From: Antedon mediterranea
Lineage: Eukaryota > Echinodermata > Crinoidea > Comatulida > Antedonidae
Direction of reading: 5' to 3'
DNA length: 64,000 nucleotides
NCBI RefSeq assembly: GCF_964355755.1
Contig: NC_092671.1
Coordinates: 8,381,001 to 8,445,000, forward strand
In this document: positions 48,441-60,313 of the stretch, piece after piece
How positions within the stretch are numbered: position 1 is the first letter of the stretch
Layout: the number at the start of each line of letters is the position of its first letter
Position numbers and translations under genes: made by a program
Notes under the pieces: generated by a model
What the model saw: the letters and a program-made list of their open reading frames with translations, nothing else
Databases searched by the model: none
What the model was told of the DNA's origin: nothing

Positions 48441-49237
48441 GCCTACACTAAGGAACTTTACCAAAACGTTTGTGTGAAAGTTGTGAGTTTGTTCAAATGG
48501 CAAACTAAAGTTTTCTAGTGTACACTAGGTATTAGCATTTACTTTTTTTCTCCTCTAACTGTAGTCTAAATGTTATCTTATATTTATAAACTGTACTATT
48601 GAATTCCACTACTGATATAAAGGCGATTCTTTTGAATAAATAAAATTAAATATCTATCACTTTGCATAAACTATACAGCCTTGCCTAGTAACTGATGATT
48701 ATCATTTTTATTGCGCCCTCTGTATCAGTTCTGTTACAAATTCTTCATTTCAAATTTAGAATTTTAAAAAAGATTTACTGGGTGACATTTCCGGTTCCGG
48801 TGCCACTTGGTTTTCAAATGCAATAAAATAAAACATTTAGATAAATCATGTTAAATAAATTGTCGTTATTTGACGTTTGTTAGTTTTTTAGCTCACCTTA
48901 AATTGTTAAATCAAAGACATTACCAAAACAGGTGAATGAGATTATTGTATTGTGCCGCGGCCTCTAGATGAACTTTATATAAAGGTTTGTTTAAAAAAGT
49001 AAGAAATATTATTTTACTTGGTCTTAAAACATAAGACATACTTTTATTATCTCCAAAGAAAAATTTCAGGAGCTTGCGAAACAACAAGATTCATATACAA
49101 CATATAAAAGAACAAAATAAAAATCAGACCCAATCCTACAAGTTACCTTTTATAATCTATAATCTTAAAGAAAGCAATATCCTTTATTTAGTTTATAGTT
49201 CAATATCAGAAAATAGCTATTAAGAGTTTTGTACATA

Positions 49238-49378
49238 CCATACACTATCAAACTTTATGTGACAAAAAAATGTGATGATGTCATAACACTACCATATTTA
49301 GCCATATCGCTACCATATTTGGGCACATCACACTTTTTTGTCAAATTATTTTGATATTGTTTGTAGACAGAGATTAAG
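49238..49378. mobile_element. MITE copy 7
   Basis: ACACTATCAAACTTTATGTG, two CTACCATATTT units, CACACTTTTTTGTCAAA and GTAGACAGAGATTA. The left terminus is truncated. Confidence 0.65.
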
Positions 49379-49460
49379 CTAAATATCCGAAGTTACTGGT
49401 GAACTCTTCTTTGGAACACCTCTATTTACATTTAATATGATTTTCTTGGTCAGTTGTAAC

Positions 49461-49493
49461 AGGGAGATGTAAAATAATATTTTACATCTCCCT
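49461..49493. repeat. Perfect inverted repeat, 15-bp arms
   Basis: AGGGAGATGTAAAAT, a 3-base centre, then ATTTTACATCTCCCT. The flanks CAGTTGTAAC and GGTTGTAACT form a direct repeat rather than extending the stem. Confidence 0.9.
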
Positions 49494-49499
49494 GGTTGT

Positions 49500-52400
49500 A
49501 ACTACTAATGATAAGAGGAAACGAACGAATGACACTACGACCAACTTCCTATCACTGGATGTCGAAGGTGTCCCCTTAGGTTTTAATGTATTCATGATTT
49601 CAACAATAAAACCTCTAATACCATTGAAATAATTATTTCAAACAACGTTTCTGTATGCGTAGTACAGAAGGTATATTGTCTACTTTTACCAAAAAATGTA
49701 TATGTATGTGTATGTTTAATAATTTACTTGGAAGCTACACTTTTGAAACAGTGGCACACTTCTTGAATGAAGGTGCGTGCAGAGTAAATAAAATAAAAGT
49801 TAAGAAAAAAATGTTACCTGTTTTACTTTATCGTTTTGATTTAGCTTTGTATCTGCGTTAAAATCCAGCCAATTGCAAATTTTTGTATATGTATAAATAT
49901 ATTTTCATTTAAAAATAGAACAATGGAAAACATTATCTTCTTCAAAGTCGAGCAAACCAATTAGCAGGTCCAAACCGAAGTAAAATCTCATTTCATCCGA
50001 CCTATATCTTTTTCAGTCGTGTTGATGGATGTAACCGGTAAAGCCAAACTTCTTTTTTATCCTTTGGCACATACCATAGTTTTTATAATCAAGCGGGAGT
50101 TAAGTTCACTTAACACCTAAGCTATTGCACTTTTACTGTCCAGGATCAATGAAGCTATAGCCATATACCTTACAGAAAGGGTATTGAGCTTTTGCATAGA
50201 TCACGGTCAAAGAATGTTTCACGCGAGGGAGATTAGCATACGTGATGTTACCACCCATTAAGTAGCTAAATCTAAACTTCTAAAGTTTCCACTTCATTTA
50301 TTTAAATAATTAACATAGAGATACATTTAAAACCTTTTTAAAAATCTTTTTAATCTTTTTATCTTTTAAATTTGTATATTTATGTACCGATCCCTTATAC
50401 TCATTTTGAGTCTTAAGATACTTTTTATAAGCTTTACAAATGTTCTTGGTGCAATATTTTTTATATTTCGATGTTTTTTAAGGGGAAACTGACTTTTTGA
50501 GTTATAGTAATTGTTTTGCTGTGGTTTCCCCTGACCATTGTGCTCTGTTTCTGTTGTGTCTGTGTTTTGGTCGAATAAATAAATGAAATGAAAACACTTA
50601 GAATTGTTATTATGGCTTATTGGTACGTTAGAATAGTCCAGATGTACTACAGTATGCCAGCAATGTTCAACCATCAAACAAGATATCATATCACCAAATT
50701 TAATAGGTGTGCTAAACTTACTAAATATACGATAAACACGTTTTTATTATCATATAAATCTATAAATCGTCGTCATGCGGTAACAAATCTCAAACTTTCG
50801 ACCATCTTGTGTCAGTCAGATTGGAGCTTTGAAAATGTTGGCGCCAGGTAAAAATATCCCGACAATTATGACAATATTAAGACATCATTTACCCCTTTAT
50901 CAAATCAAATTTAATGAAAATGTAGACATTAAAGGTAAAGGAGGGTTAATAACACAGTATTGTCTTACCAGTTATACCAATTCAAAGATCACTACACTAT
51001 TTTTTGCTCCAATGGGCTTCAAAATGGAAATTCACAAGTCTAATTGTTTTAACCACTAAACTTTTGATTCTTCGGTTTAAAAAAACGTAGAAAAGTTATT
51101 TGTTTAAGTCATCCTTTGCCCAAGTGAAGGGACACAAAGTTGACACGCGCATAAAAACTGTATCATTATTATCAGCGTTTGAATGCGCGCGTATACAACG
51201 TGTTTTCGGCGTTCGCGTACAACAGTCGTTATAATCATATCAACGTCTAAATTTGAGCGTACGTTGTATGTCTTTACATATCTTCTGAAGATATCAGAAT
51301 GGCCCTGAGCTAATTTTATCATTTCAACACTTCTCTGGATGTACGGCACATTTTCGGAGCACGTGTCCAGCAACTTTAGGTCTAAATTAGAAGTGTGTAC
51401 AGGTAGAAACGTAAACAAGGACTACATACTTTTAAACCAGCGTCATAACAATGTACACATGTAGTATCGATTAGTATTTGTAACATTTAACTCAACATTC
51501 CGTAGGCATATACAAAAAAGCAGGTAGGCCTATTCAACGTGCAAATTCTGCTCCTGTAATATAAAATCAACCATCTAGCAAGATCTATAGTATACTCCAA
51601 AATAAAGAGAAAATTCATATCAAATATATCAAAGCATATCAAATATATATCTTTATACAGTAAAGGCGGGTTAGAATTAATTTCTTTGCCTTTTATCTTT
51701 TTACAATGTCAGTGTTATACATTGTAAAACATTCTATTAAAGTAATATATGCTTTCTTGACAAGGTGTTTAGACGAAACGAATCTAAATAGTGCGACGTA
51801 TGTCATAATTGACTCACAGTAAATCATGTATAAACGCAAGAGAATAATGTTAATTTAGTTTACGGTACGCTAGTGTAAAGAAGGAACTATATATAATAAA
51901 CTAAGGTTAAATCATTGGTTAGACCTATTCGCCACAGTGGGGCCATGCTTGTTAAAACGCTCGTGGGATGAACTATCGACGATTTTATCTTTCCGAAACC
52001 ATGATTCACGTGTCTATCCCTTTTGTTACATGAATTACTCCCCGTACGCTTGGTCAAAGGTCGAGTTAAATTTATGCGGTTACAGAGCTAAGAAGAACCC
52101 GGGGGGTATTAGCAGATATTCGTAATGTTGTCCCACGGGGAATATTAAGCATACATCACTACAACATCTTTTAATGCTACAGGCAACGTACGTCAGTATA
52201 CATTCAACCGTTATTTAAGTGTGCAAAGTAAATTTTTCATGACAGTTTTTGCATTGATATGGTTTAGTATATTAAACATGTTAATGTTTATTTCGCCCAA
52301 TGTTGATTATTATAAAGTAAGCTATAGGCCTAAATGATATAATCTTGCACGGGGTGTAGTGTACAATTATATTTATAGACAGCTAACAGTAGCTTTAATT

Positions 52401-53400
52401 AAAACGTTTGGTGTTATCACGTAACATAACTTTCAGCCAATCAGAACGTCTTCTTTACTTTACTCATTTCTGAATACGTGGCCCGTACTAAGAAAAAACC
52501 ACGTAAGATTTCCAGCAACCAAAATGCGTATTGTGGGCCTAGCTGGCGAATTGTAAGTCTCAATAAAATAGTATCGTTCAGCTTCACATCAATTAATGTA
52601 TAGCTTGTATATATTATGCACTGATTAACCTATAACTTGGAGTAAATTACGTCAGGGTGGGACATTAAAGTCCCACGTCACATTGAGCGCTGTAACGAGG
52701 TTTTATCAATCACCATTTTCAGACATGATTTATTATATCCATTGTTAATTAACAATCTTATCACACAACAATGATGTGATTTTGTGTATTATTAATAAAG
52801 ATATTATGTATTTTGTTCACTTAAGATTGTCCCAGCGGTCAAGCCATATGCTAAGATTTTAATGTGACCATGTAAACACTATGTCACCATCTGGCGTCAT
52901 CGCGTAGGGCTAATGATTAAAAACAAAGAAATTTGATATTGTATAAAAAAGATGCATTTAAAAATTCATTATTAGTACTTGGTTTGCTTTTTATAATGTT
53001 CGTTAGATAACGGTTTTAGAAATTAGTTATGGTTGTATCGTATATTGTATTTTATCTATATGAAAACGCTGACGTAATGATCCTAGAGCAAAGCTCAGCC
53101 TGGGTTCATTTTGTACATCACATTTTAAGTTGGGTTTTATCGAGAAATTATTGAAAATTCCTACCCTTTTTTACATACGGTGAACACTTTTAGAGATAAA
53201 AAAAACATATTTGAATAGGTCGAGAAGTCAACCTTTTCGTAAAATACGGAAAATGGGGAAATAAAATTTGTCACCATATCCGTCGCATATTTCATAAATC
53301 CCTTCCGAATTGATATCAAAATCAGATCATATTTTTATTTGCCTTATAAAACGATCGTCGACGCAAAATCGGAAGTGTATCGCGGCGCCATCGGTGGCGA
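49500..53400. other. Intergenic DNA between phnX and the MyoD-type gene
   Basis: No gene recognised. At 50340-50590 a probable non-LTR retrotransposon tail (GTTTCCCCTGACCATTGTGC, ending GGTCGAATAAATAAATGAAA) is visible. A less AT-rich patch at 51925-52140 has no assigned function. The open frames at 50366-50851 and 51104-51418 lack recognisable domains. Confidence 0.45.
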
Positions 53401-53437
53401 GGGAGGCGACAGCCCGTCATAAAAAACGGCACAGGAG

Positions 53438-54165
53438 CAGCTGTTTCAGGGCCTCAAATTTACTATATGACATGGTTATTTTATGAGGTAATTATGCAGT
53501 TATTCTACCATTGAGAGAATCGAATATACACAGTTAATATGAGATGAGTCGCTACAGTAATTCCTAAACAAAACGATGAAATTCTGTCTTGCGTCTTCCT
53601 TTGCACATCCATTGCGATGACTACACTACGGTATTCATAAATGATATAACGCTATTAACGCGTGCTAACATTGATAGCACATATTATTGCGTAGATACGG
53701 TTGCATGTGCATGGATCATTTAGATTTAATAATGACAATCGATATTGACTCTTCCTTCAGCTGGGAAATTAAGCTGTTGAACCTATGTATCTGTCTAACG
53801 AAAAAGAAACAGCGCTGCGGATCCTCTCCTCTAATGTGGATTCATAAGTATATCGAATACAATATATTAAACTCACATACAACGAATTATTATAAATGAT
53901 GTTTTAGGAGTTAGGCCTATCTCTTGTTGACATTTTCATACGTCATCGATACAATCAAATAATGGGCGGAGAGGCAAATCCCGGTGGACAGACTACAAGC
54001 AATTCTTTGCTTCCTGTGACAGGTATAGTAACTAGTCCGATGATAATTCCTCTTTCCGATCAGTTGTATCCATTATTTCATCTTTGATAACTTTGAAATT
54101 AAACAATTAAGCATAACATCAATCAGTATTATGACGGTTATGTTGGAAGGATCTGCAGCCAGCTG
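53438..54165. promoter_or_regulatory. Cluster of three CAGCTG E-boxes upstream of the MyoD-type gene
   Basis: CAGCTG at 53438-53443, 53758-53763 and 54160-54165, about 1.9-2.6 kb before the start codon and partly in GC-richer patches (53340-53420, 54150-54240). CAGCTG is the E-box preferred by MyoD-type factors, so an autoregulatory enhancer is conceivable. This is inference only. Confidence 0.3.
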
Positions 54166-55184
54166 CGTCGGGCGAGAACTGGGTCGATCGTAGCATATAG
54201 GTCACGGCGCCCGAGCTTCGTTCTATTCCCCTCCCTTCAACTATGAATTAACTTTTACCAATAAGGTTAGGAAGCAAAAATAAATTTTCGGTTGATTTGC
54301 AGTAGTTGTTGAATGAAACCGATGGTTATTCGTTGAAATTAGGGATCGGGCGCATCTTCCAGGAGTTAGACTTAATTTTGTCTCTGAGTTGTCCACTCGC
54401 GGGGTTTATTTTTTAACGCTCATATTAAGTAATAAATACATGATTGTCATTAGTCTGAACGTTTTCAACTGCGAATGATAATACGTAATCTAATCTACTT
54501 AATGTTTTCATTAGGGATATAAAAAGATAAACGAATAGGTTTTTTTATTGTTTTTATAGAAAAATTCCTTTTATTGCTCCTTGTTTTCCTAAATTTGTAA
54601 CTGTATCTTTAAAGAATAAACATGCAAATGTGAAAACGGTTAAATCTTTGTTAACACAATCACACGACTGATTCCTATCAACACATGCGTTGTTATTTCA
54701 ACAAATTATGATTAAACTTTTCTTAATGTGACGCAACGAATAACATAATAACATTTAACATTGTTTGTTGATTTTCGTGCCAATTATAAACTAGATGAAT
54801 GTCTAAAATTGTAGAACATGATATGGTTTACTAACTTTTGACATCTTTTACACGACTCCCAACGTCTACCATTTTTTTTTAATATTTTAAAAACTCGAGT
54901 TAGACGCCAATATAAATAATTAGTTTTCAGTGTTTTAGATTTATACTGAGTCAAATTATATTAAATTATATACGGTAATAGAATCATGTAATCTCAAATT
55001 CTGGGTTTGTTCTATTTATGTCACTTCTAATATGAACTTTGCCTGATTGAGTTCCAAGGTCAAAATATATTTAGATCTTTAAAAAAGTTGAAATAGAACG
55101 CACCAAATCAGTTGCTAAGAAACTAATTGAAGATACCAAACTATTTTTTGAATCAATAACTATTATCCTTATTTCATTCAAAAT

Positions 55185-55370
55185 TAACTATCTCAATCGA
55201 TTATTTCAATCAAAATAAATTATTATGTCAATCAAAATTAACGACTATTTCAATCAAAATTAACTACGGTACTATTTCAATCAGAGTTAACAATTATTTC
55301 AATCAAGATTAACTACTATACTACTTAAAGCAAAGTTAACTATTATTTCAATCAAAATTAACTAAATTTA
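55185..55370. repeat. Degenerate tandem repeat, TTTCAATCAAAATTAACTA unit
   Basis: Six to seven imperfect units of about 28-32 bases (ATTTCAATCAAAATTAACTA, ATTTCAATCAGAGTTAACAA, ATTTCAATCAAGATTAACTA), about 0.7 kb before the MyoD-type start codon. Confidence 0.8.
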
Positions 55371-55930
55371 TGAATCAAAAGTTTTTGTTTTGAGGTCATC
55401 TTTAACCGGAAGTAAGTGATCTAAGTACCACATTTTCTGGAGTTCTGTTGCATGTTTTAAAAAAGAGTTTTACTCTTTGCCAGAGGCAAAACATGTATTT
55501 GAATTAACTTCAAGAAATCAACAAGCCCGCCTCACCATATGGATAAATGGACGATTGACTTTGCTAATGACTTCAGCTCCCTAAAGGCATTCTACGTTTC
55601 ACTCTCTTAGCACTATTTTGATTTGACTTCCCACACACACTCGCATACCACTGATGTGGTACAACTGATGTAATAAAGTTTCCTACATGAGTTTAAAACG
55701 AAGAATTTAAAACTTTTTCTGAAATAAATCCGATTGTTTTATACTTTTACGTCACGGTTTTGGGCAGACGATTTTAACGTCATAAAAATCACATCACTGC
55801 GTCCATTAACCACCACAAGAGAACATCTTTATTCCGGAAGCGGTCTGTCGATAATTCCGTTCATGGATTATTTAGTGCGCATGTGCAATAAGAAGCGATA
55901 TCAGTGTAAAAGTACAGAGCGCTGTCTGAT

Positions 55931-55938
55931 AATATAAG
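55931..55938 (+). promoter_or_regulatory. Candidate TATA box of the MyoD-type gene
   Basis: GATAATATAAGTTATG lies about 100 bases before the ATG at 56036, consistent with initiation near 55960. It is weaker than a canonical TATAAA. Confidence 0.5.
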
Positions 55939-56035
55939 TTATGAGAGGCTGGATTTCAGCACGATCTTAAAAGTATTTCTTTGCGATACTACACACTGAA
56001 GTAACTAGATTAGTTTATTGACTACTACAAACAAC

Positions 56036-56575
56036 ATGGCATCGGCAAGCCAACTACCGCATAGGAATCAGAACCATTTAAATTCATGCCGTTTCTACGA
56101 TTCCCCTCAATATAATGGATTTTCAAATTATGATCAGTTTTACCAAGACAGCGACCATTATTCGTCATACTCGAAGTATCCAAAAAGTCCGGACGAACTG
56201 TACGACGGCGACGAAAACTGTGAAAATGATGAAGAATGTTGGCGACGAGAAGAGAACCCAGATCATGTGTTGAATCCTGGTCATGCAAGGCATGGTAATC
56301 GCAGCTGTCTACTTTGGGCTTGTAAAGCCTGTAAAAAACAATCACATAGTTTGGACAAACGCCGCGCCGCAACCATGCGAGAACGCAGGCGGTTAGGTAA
56401 GGTGAACTCGGCATTTGAAACTTTAAAACGACACACCTGTCCGAACCCAGACCAGCGTATTCCAAAAGTTATGATATTAAGACACGCAATTCAATACATT
56501 GACAGACTGCAAATGATTCTCCATCAAAGTGAACAATCAGATACGGATAGTGCAAGGGATTCACCATTGAACAGG
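56036..56575 (+). CDS. MyoD-like: MyoD-family myogenic bHLH transcription factor, first coding exon
   Basis: A 180-residue first coding exon that ends at the donor AGG|GTAAGT in phase 0. The protein is partial here. Residues 1-75 are Tyr/Ser/Asp/Glu-rich, as in MyoD activation regions. Residues 77-99 ([24 protein letters not shown]) carry the family His/Cys-rich stretch and the CLLWACKAC motif. The basic region [12 protein letters not shown] (108-119) keeps the myogenic Ala112-Thr113 pair and Lys122. The helix-loop-helix runs to about residue 162. Differences from vertebrate MyoD include PKVMIL for PKVEIL and RLGKVNSAF for RLSKVNEAF. The Ser/Asp-rich end ([13 protein letters not shown]) is where vertebrate MyoD exon 1 also ends. 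The start is ATG at 56036; the in-frame TTG 18 bases upstream is not credible. Expected role: muscle-lineage control in the nucleus. Confidence 0.92.
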
Positions 56576-59204
56576 GTAAGTTTATTAAGTTAACATTATA
56601 AAAATGACCGAAATAAAGGAAATGAATGAATGATATCCTAAGGTTGGAAATAGTAAACTAACTTGCATGCTTAATTATTAAATGTCTGCAATATGAAGTT
56701 TCTGTTGCAGTATTATATGATTGTTATGAAAACTAGTTAAAAATAAATAAAATGAAAGTAAATACGGTAATATGTGATGTTTAGTCGTATAATAGTTAAT
56801 ACGATCTTTCAAAGCAACTTACGTTACAAATTAAATGGAAAATTTACTGGTGAAGTTAATAAACAAAATAGATAAATCTGTACTGAAACATCTGCACTTA
56901 ATAATATCATTATTACATTAAAGAATATCGTAATATTTTCTTCCAACTTCATCGTAAAAAAAAATCGAGTTTTCATCAATGGGTTCAAGGCCCAGCTCGT
57001 CAGTGTGAGGTGGAAACGGTCACTTACGTGCCTATAATTTAAAGTATTAGTGATTTTAATGAGATACTTTTATAAATGAAAATTCCACATGGGAATGGGA
57101 AGTAAACAATAAGATGACTTATAACGAACTTTCATTTTCTGCAAAGCTTCTTGTGTTTATTAATTAGGAAGACAAAAAACAATAATTGATCTTTTTGTTT
57201 CATTTACATATTTTACTGAATCGGTTTTAAAAAACTTCGCAACGATTTTTCATTTATGTATACGAATGATGAATAAATTACTGTATACATAATATTACAT
57301 AAAGTATATACATACAGTACAACGGGTATACGGTAATATGCACCTTTTTACAAAATACATTTAAGTGAAACTTTACATTTTAAACCATACATTTATGTGT
57401 AAGTTTGTATTATTTTATTTGCTATATTATTTCACAATAAACTAAAGTTTAAATCGCTCATGAATTCCTTACGGATTAGTGTAATAATATCGTTATTACA
57501 TAGCCTATAGAGGCCCATAATGTAACAAAAATACTCAATAAAAAGGTTTATATAACTCCAGAAAATCGTTTCGATTTTAGGTTAACATGCGATCTAGTTT
57601 CTCTTTATCAGAGGCTATTCTATTTAATGTTGAAAGCAACAACTTTTTGAAGATTTAAAAATGTGATGTTTGTGAATAAAACAGTTTCTTGATTAAGGCT
57701 TGAGTTTACCAGCAGTGATGGTGTTCACACGCAAACGCGACGTATTATTATTTTCGACCTTGATGTCTCCCACTAATGGGGTATCGTTTCACTTCCTTCC
57801 GGTTTTCTCAAGGTGGGTATACTTTTGACAGATCTATCTATGTACCCGGCCTTCGATGTGTACCTATGTAACTGGTATAATGCTATAGTAACTGGCTATT
57901 ATGTAAAATTACAATTTAATTCAAGATGTGCCATTTGTCCTCCTTGAAGTAATCAATGTAATAAACTATAACATTGGATTTTTAAATTAACTTGCTCTCT
58001 CTACCAGGAAATGCTGAGGCAGGCTTCTATTGGTCGTTTTTACTTATTTTTTGTAGCTAAGGCTACAGAGCTCCGAGTTAATAGTAAAGTAAAATGAGAT
58101 AATCATGCTTGATTACAATTATTCTTTTCTCATTTTAGTGTGTTCGTTAGGGCCATCTGGACAAAGTGGGATTTAATTGAATGGAGACCTATTAAAAAAT
58201 CATGTCTCCATTCTCGTTATAAGCTGCCGCCCATTCCTTAGTCATTTAAATTGGTTGATTTGTAAAGCAGATTCAGATTCTTTTCTTCTTGTACTAAATA
58301 TTAGTCTATCAATATTAAATTAAGTTTTTCTTCTTTTTTTCTAAGTTTCTAACAGGCTTACCCAAGGTCTTCAGGCAGAGGATAGTAATACAGTAATTCT
58401 CCTTAACATGTTACAACAAGTGCTCTTATTAGAACTTCTACAAAATTAGGATACTGAGTTTACTAGATAACAATTATTCATCCTTTACAATTATTTCACA
58501 TGCTAACAGTACAGCGACATGTTTCTGACTTAAGTCAAAAAATGTATCAAATGTATTACCCCGTATATTTTGTAATCATCTATGATTCAACAGATTGCAT
58601 CAGTACTAACCCTGTAAAATGTAAACGTATACAAGTAATAGAAATTAGAAGAATATGTGAGGCACATCCACAAAGATAAAAAAATGCTATAGGCCTTGTG
58701 CGATAAACCCAATTTATGTTATGGATGTGTTGATGCTACAGTTTAGGTTCTGAAAAGTTACGTGTTTCAAACGCTGTTTTAATTATTTGAAACGATTTAC
58801 ACTATTTCTTTATTTATTTGGAGTTCTTTAACACAGGTGCTATGGTTTTTATAGATGTAAAACCCCTACCCGTCTGCGAATGACCTTCTTGGTTTGAACA
58901 ACGTCTTTAACTCCCGACAGCGCGGTTAAGCGTCCGAACCGCAACGGCTGTGGTTAAACGTTCTCATTGCTGAATGATATAAACAACCTTTACCCTGATT
59001 TCAAGTTATAAATTTCAATAGGCTTTATACCATTCCCCTGGAATTCCCAATAAGAGCATACCTCCAGGACCCAACAAAGGTCCCTTAAGAAATTTCCTCT
59101 GAATAGGGGTTGGCAAATGTGTTAAAACATATTATTTCCCCTTGGTTTCACGGGAAAGTGTTCGTTTCACGGGAAAGGAGTGTTTTATACTGTATTTTGT
59201 TTTT

Positions 59205-59330
59205 ATTCACGTGCAATGCGACTCTACAGCTTACTATGTCGGTTGATCGGTTGGTCGGTCGGTAAACACTAACTCCAATTTGAGCACGCGACTGCGTCCA
59301 TGTATATGGCCTTGTTAGTCTTTGTTTTCG
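59205..59330. repeat. CGGT-core repeat, inverted copy 3
   Basis: CACGTGCAATGCGACTCTAC, ACTATGTCGGTTGATCGGTT and GGTCGGTCGG, then AAACACTAACTCCAATTTGA and GCACGCGACTGCGTCCATG. It matches 39532-39660 throughout. Confidence 0.7.
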
Positions 59331-59995
59331 TTGATTACGGTATTTATTAAGCTCTTTTTATCAATGATACCAAAAGAGACAAAGTTGGTGTATCGTCCGC
59401 ATAGTTGAGTGTTTCTTCATATTTTAAATGCATAATGTGAATTTGTCGACCAGAAACTGATTTATTTTGCTTACGAGTCACATTTGTTGATGTAGCTGTT
59501 TTTTCAGCTTATGCTGTTTTCCAACCTGACATTATTATATAATTACATTTTGTTGCAGTTTTGTAGGTTCTTGAACTCGAACATTAAGATCACATAATAT
59601 TGTGTGTGTGATATGCTGGATTCCATACGTGCTCATCTGTTACTGTCATTAATTAACATGACAACTAATTAGAATTAACTATGAGCCGTTTCAGATCTGT
59701 AAAATTTGTAAATATGCACAGTAGAATATTTTGATTTCATATTATGATATTTCATGTTCATATCTCCTTAGGCTTATTACTGTAAATTACATGAAAAAAA
59801 ATGATAAAATTGTGTAATGAAAACAATACTTTATAATTCACGGACTCTCCTCCATCAATTTCGCCTAACTTTCCTCTTTTGTTTTGAAATATTTTTAAGA
59901 TGAGGATGGCCTACTATATTTACACAACATATAAATTTACGTAACTATTTCTAAATGAATTTAGATGTTCGTGTACAGAACAGCGAAACTGTCTG

Positions 59996-60313
59996 GTAAC
60001 TTTTACCATATTTTTTATTTCAATTGGTTTGTTCATGAAAAAAATATCAATGCTATTTTATCCATGGTTTTTAAATTCATTTTATAAAAAATGTAGAACA
60101 TCTACAAACCAATTGCTTCTAGTCCTATCTAGGCCTAACAACCTTTTTTTTTTATTTATGGTAACTTTTACCATTTTTTTTTAATTTCGATTGGGATGTT
60201 CATGAAAAAAATATCAATGTTATTTTATCCATGGTTTTTAAATTCATTTTATAAAAGTCTAGAACACATACAAACCAATTGCTTCTACTAGTCCTATCTA
60301 GGCCTAACACACT
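59996..60313. repeat. About 160-bp tandem duplication
   Basis: Two units (about 59996-60143 and 60159-60312) share GGTAACTTTTACCAT, TTCATGAAAAAAATATCAAT, TTATCCATGGTTTTTAAATT and CTAGTCCTATCTAGGCCTAA, with few differences. Confidence 0.9.

Noticed and set aside
51104-51418. Minus-strand frame of 104 codons
   Set aside because: No recognisable domain, no splice partners, and a length not unusual by chance across 64 kb.
56018-56035. Upstream TTG start for the MyoD-type protein
   Set aside because: There is no ATG at 56018. The first in-frame ATG is 56036, normal for a eukaryotic gene.
56025-56465. Minus-strand frame of 146 codons
   Set aside because: It is the antisense shadow of the MyoD-type coding exon and has no domain of its own.
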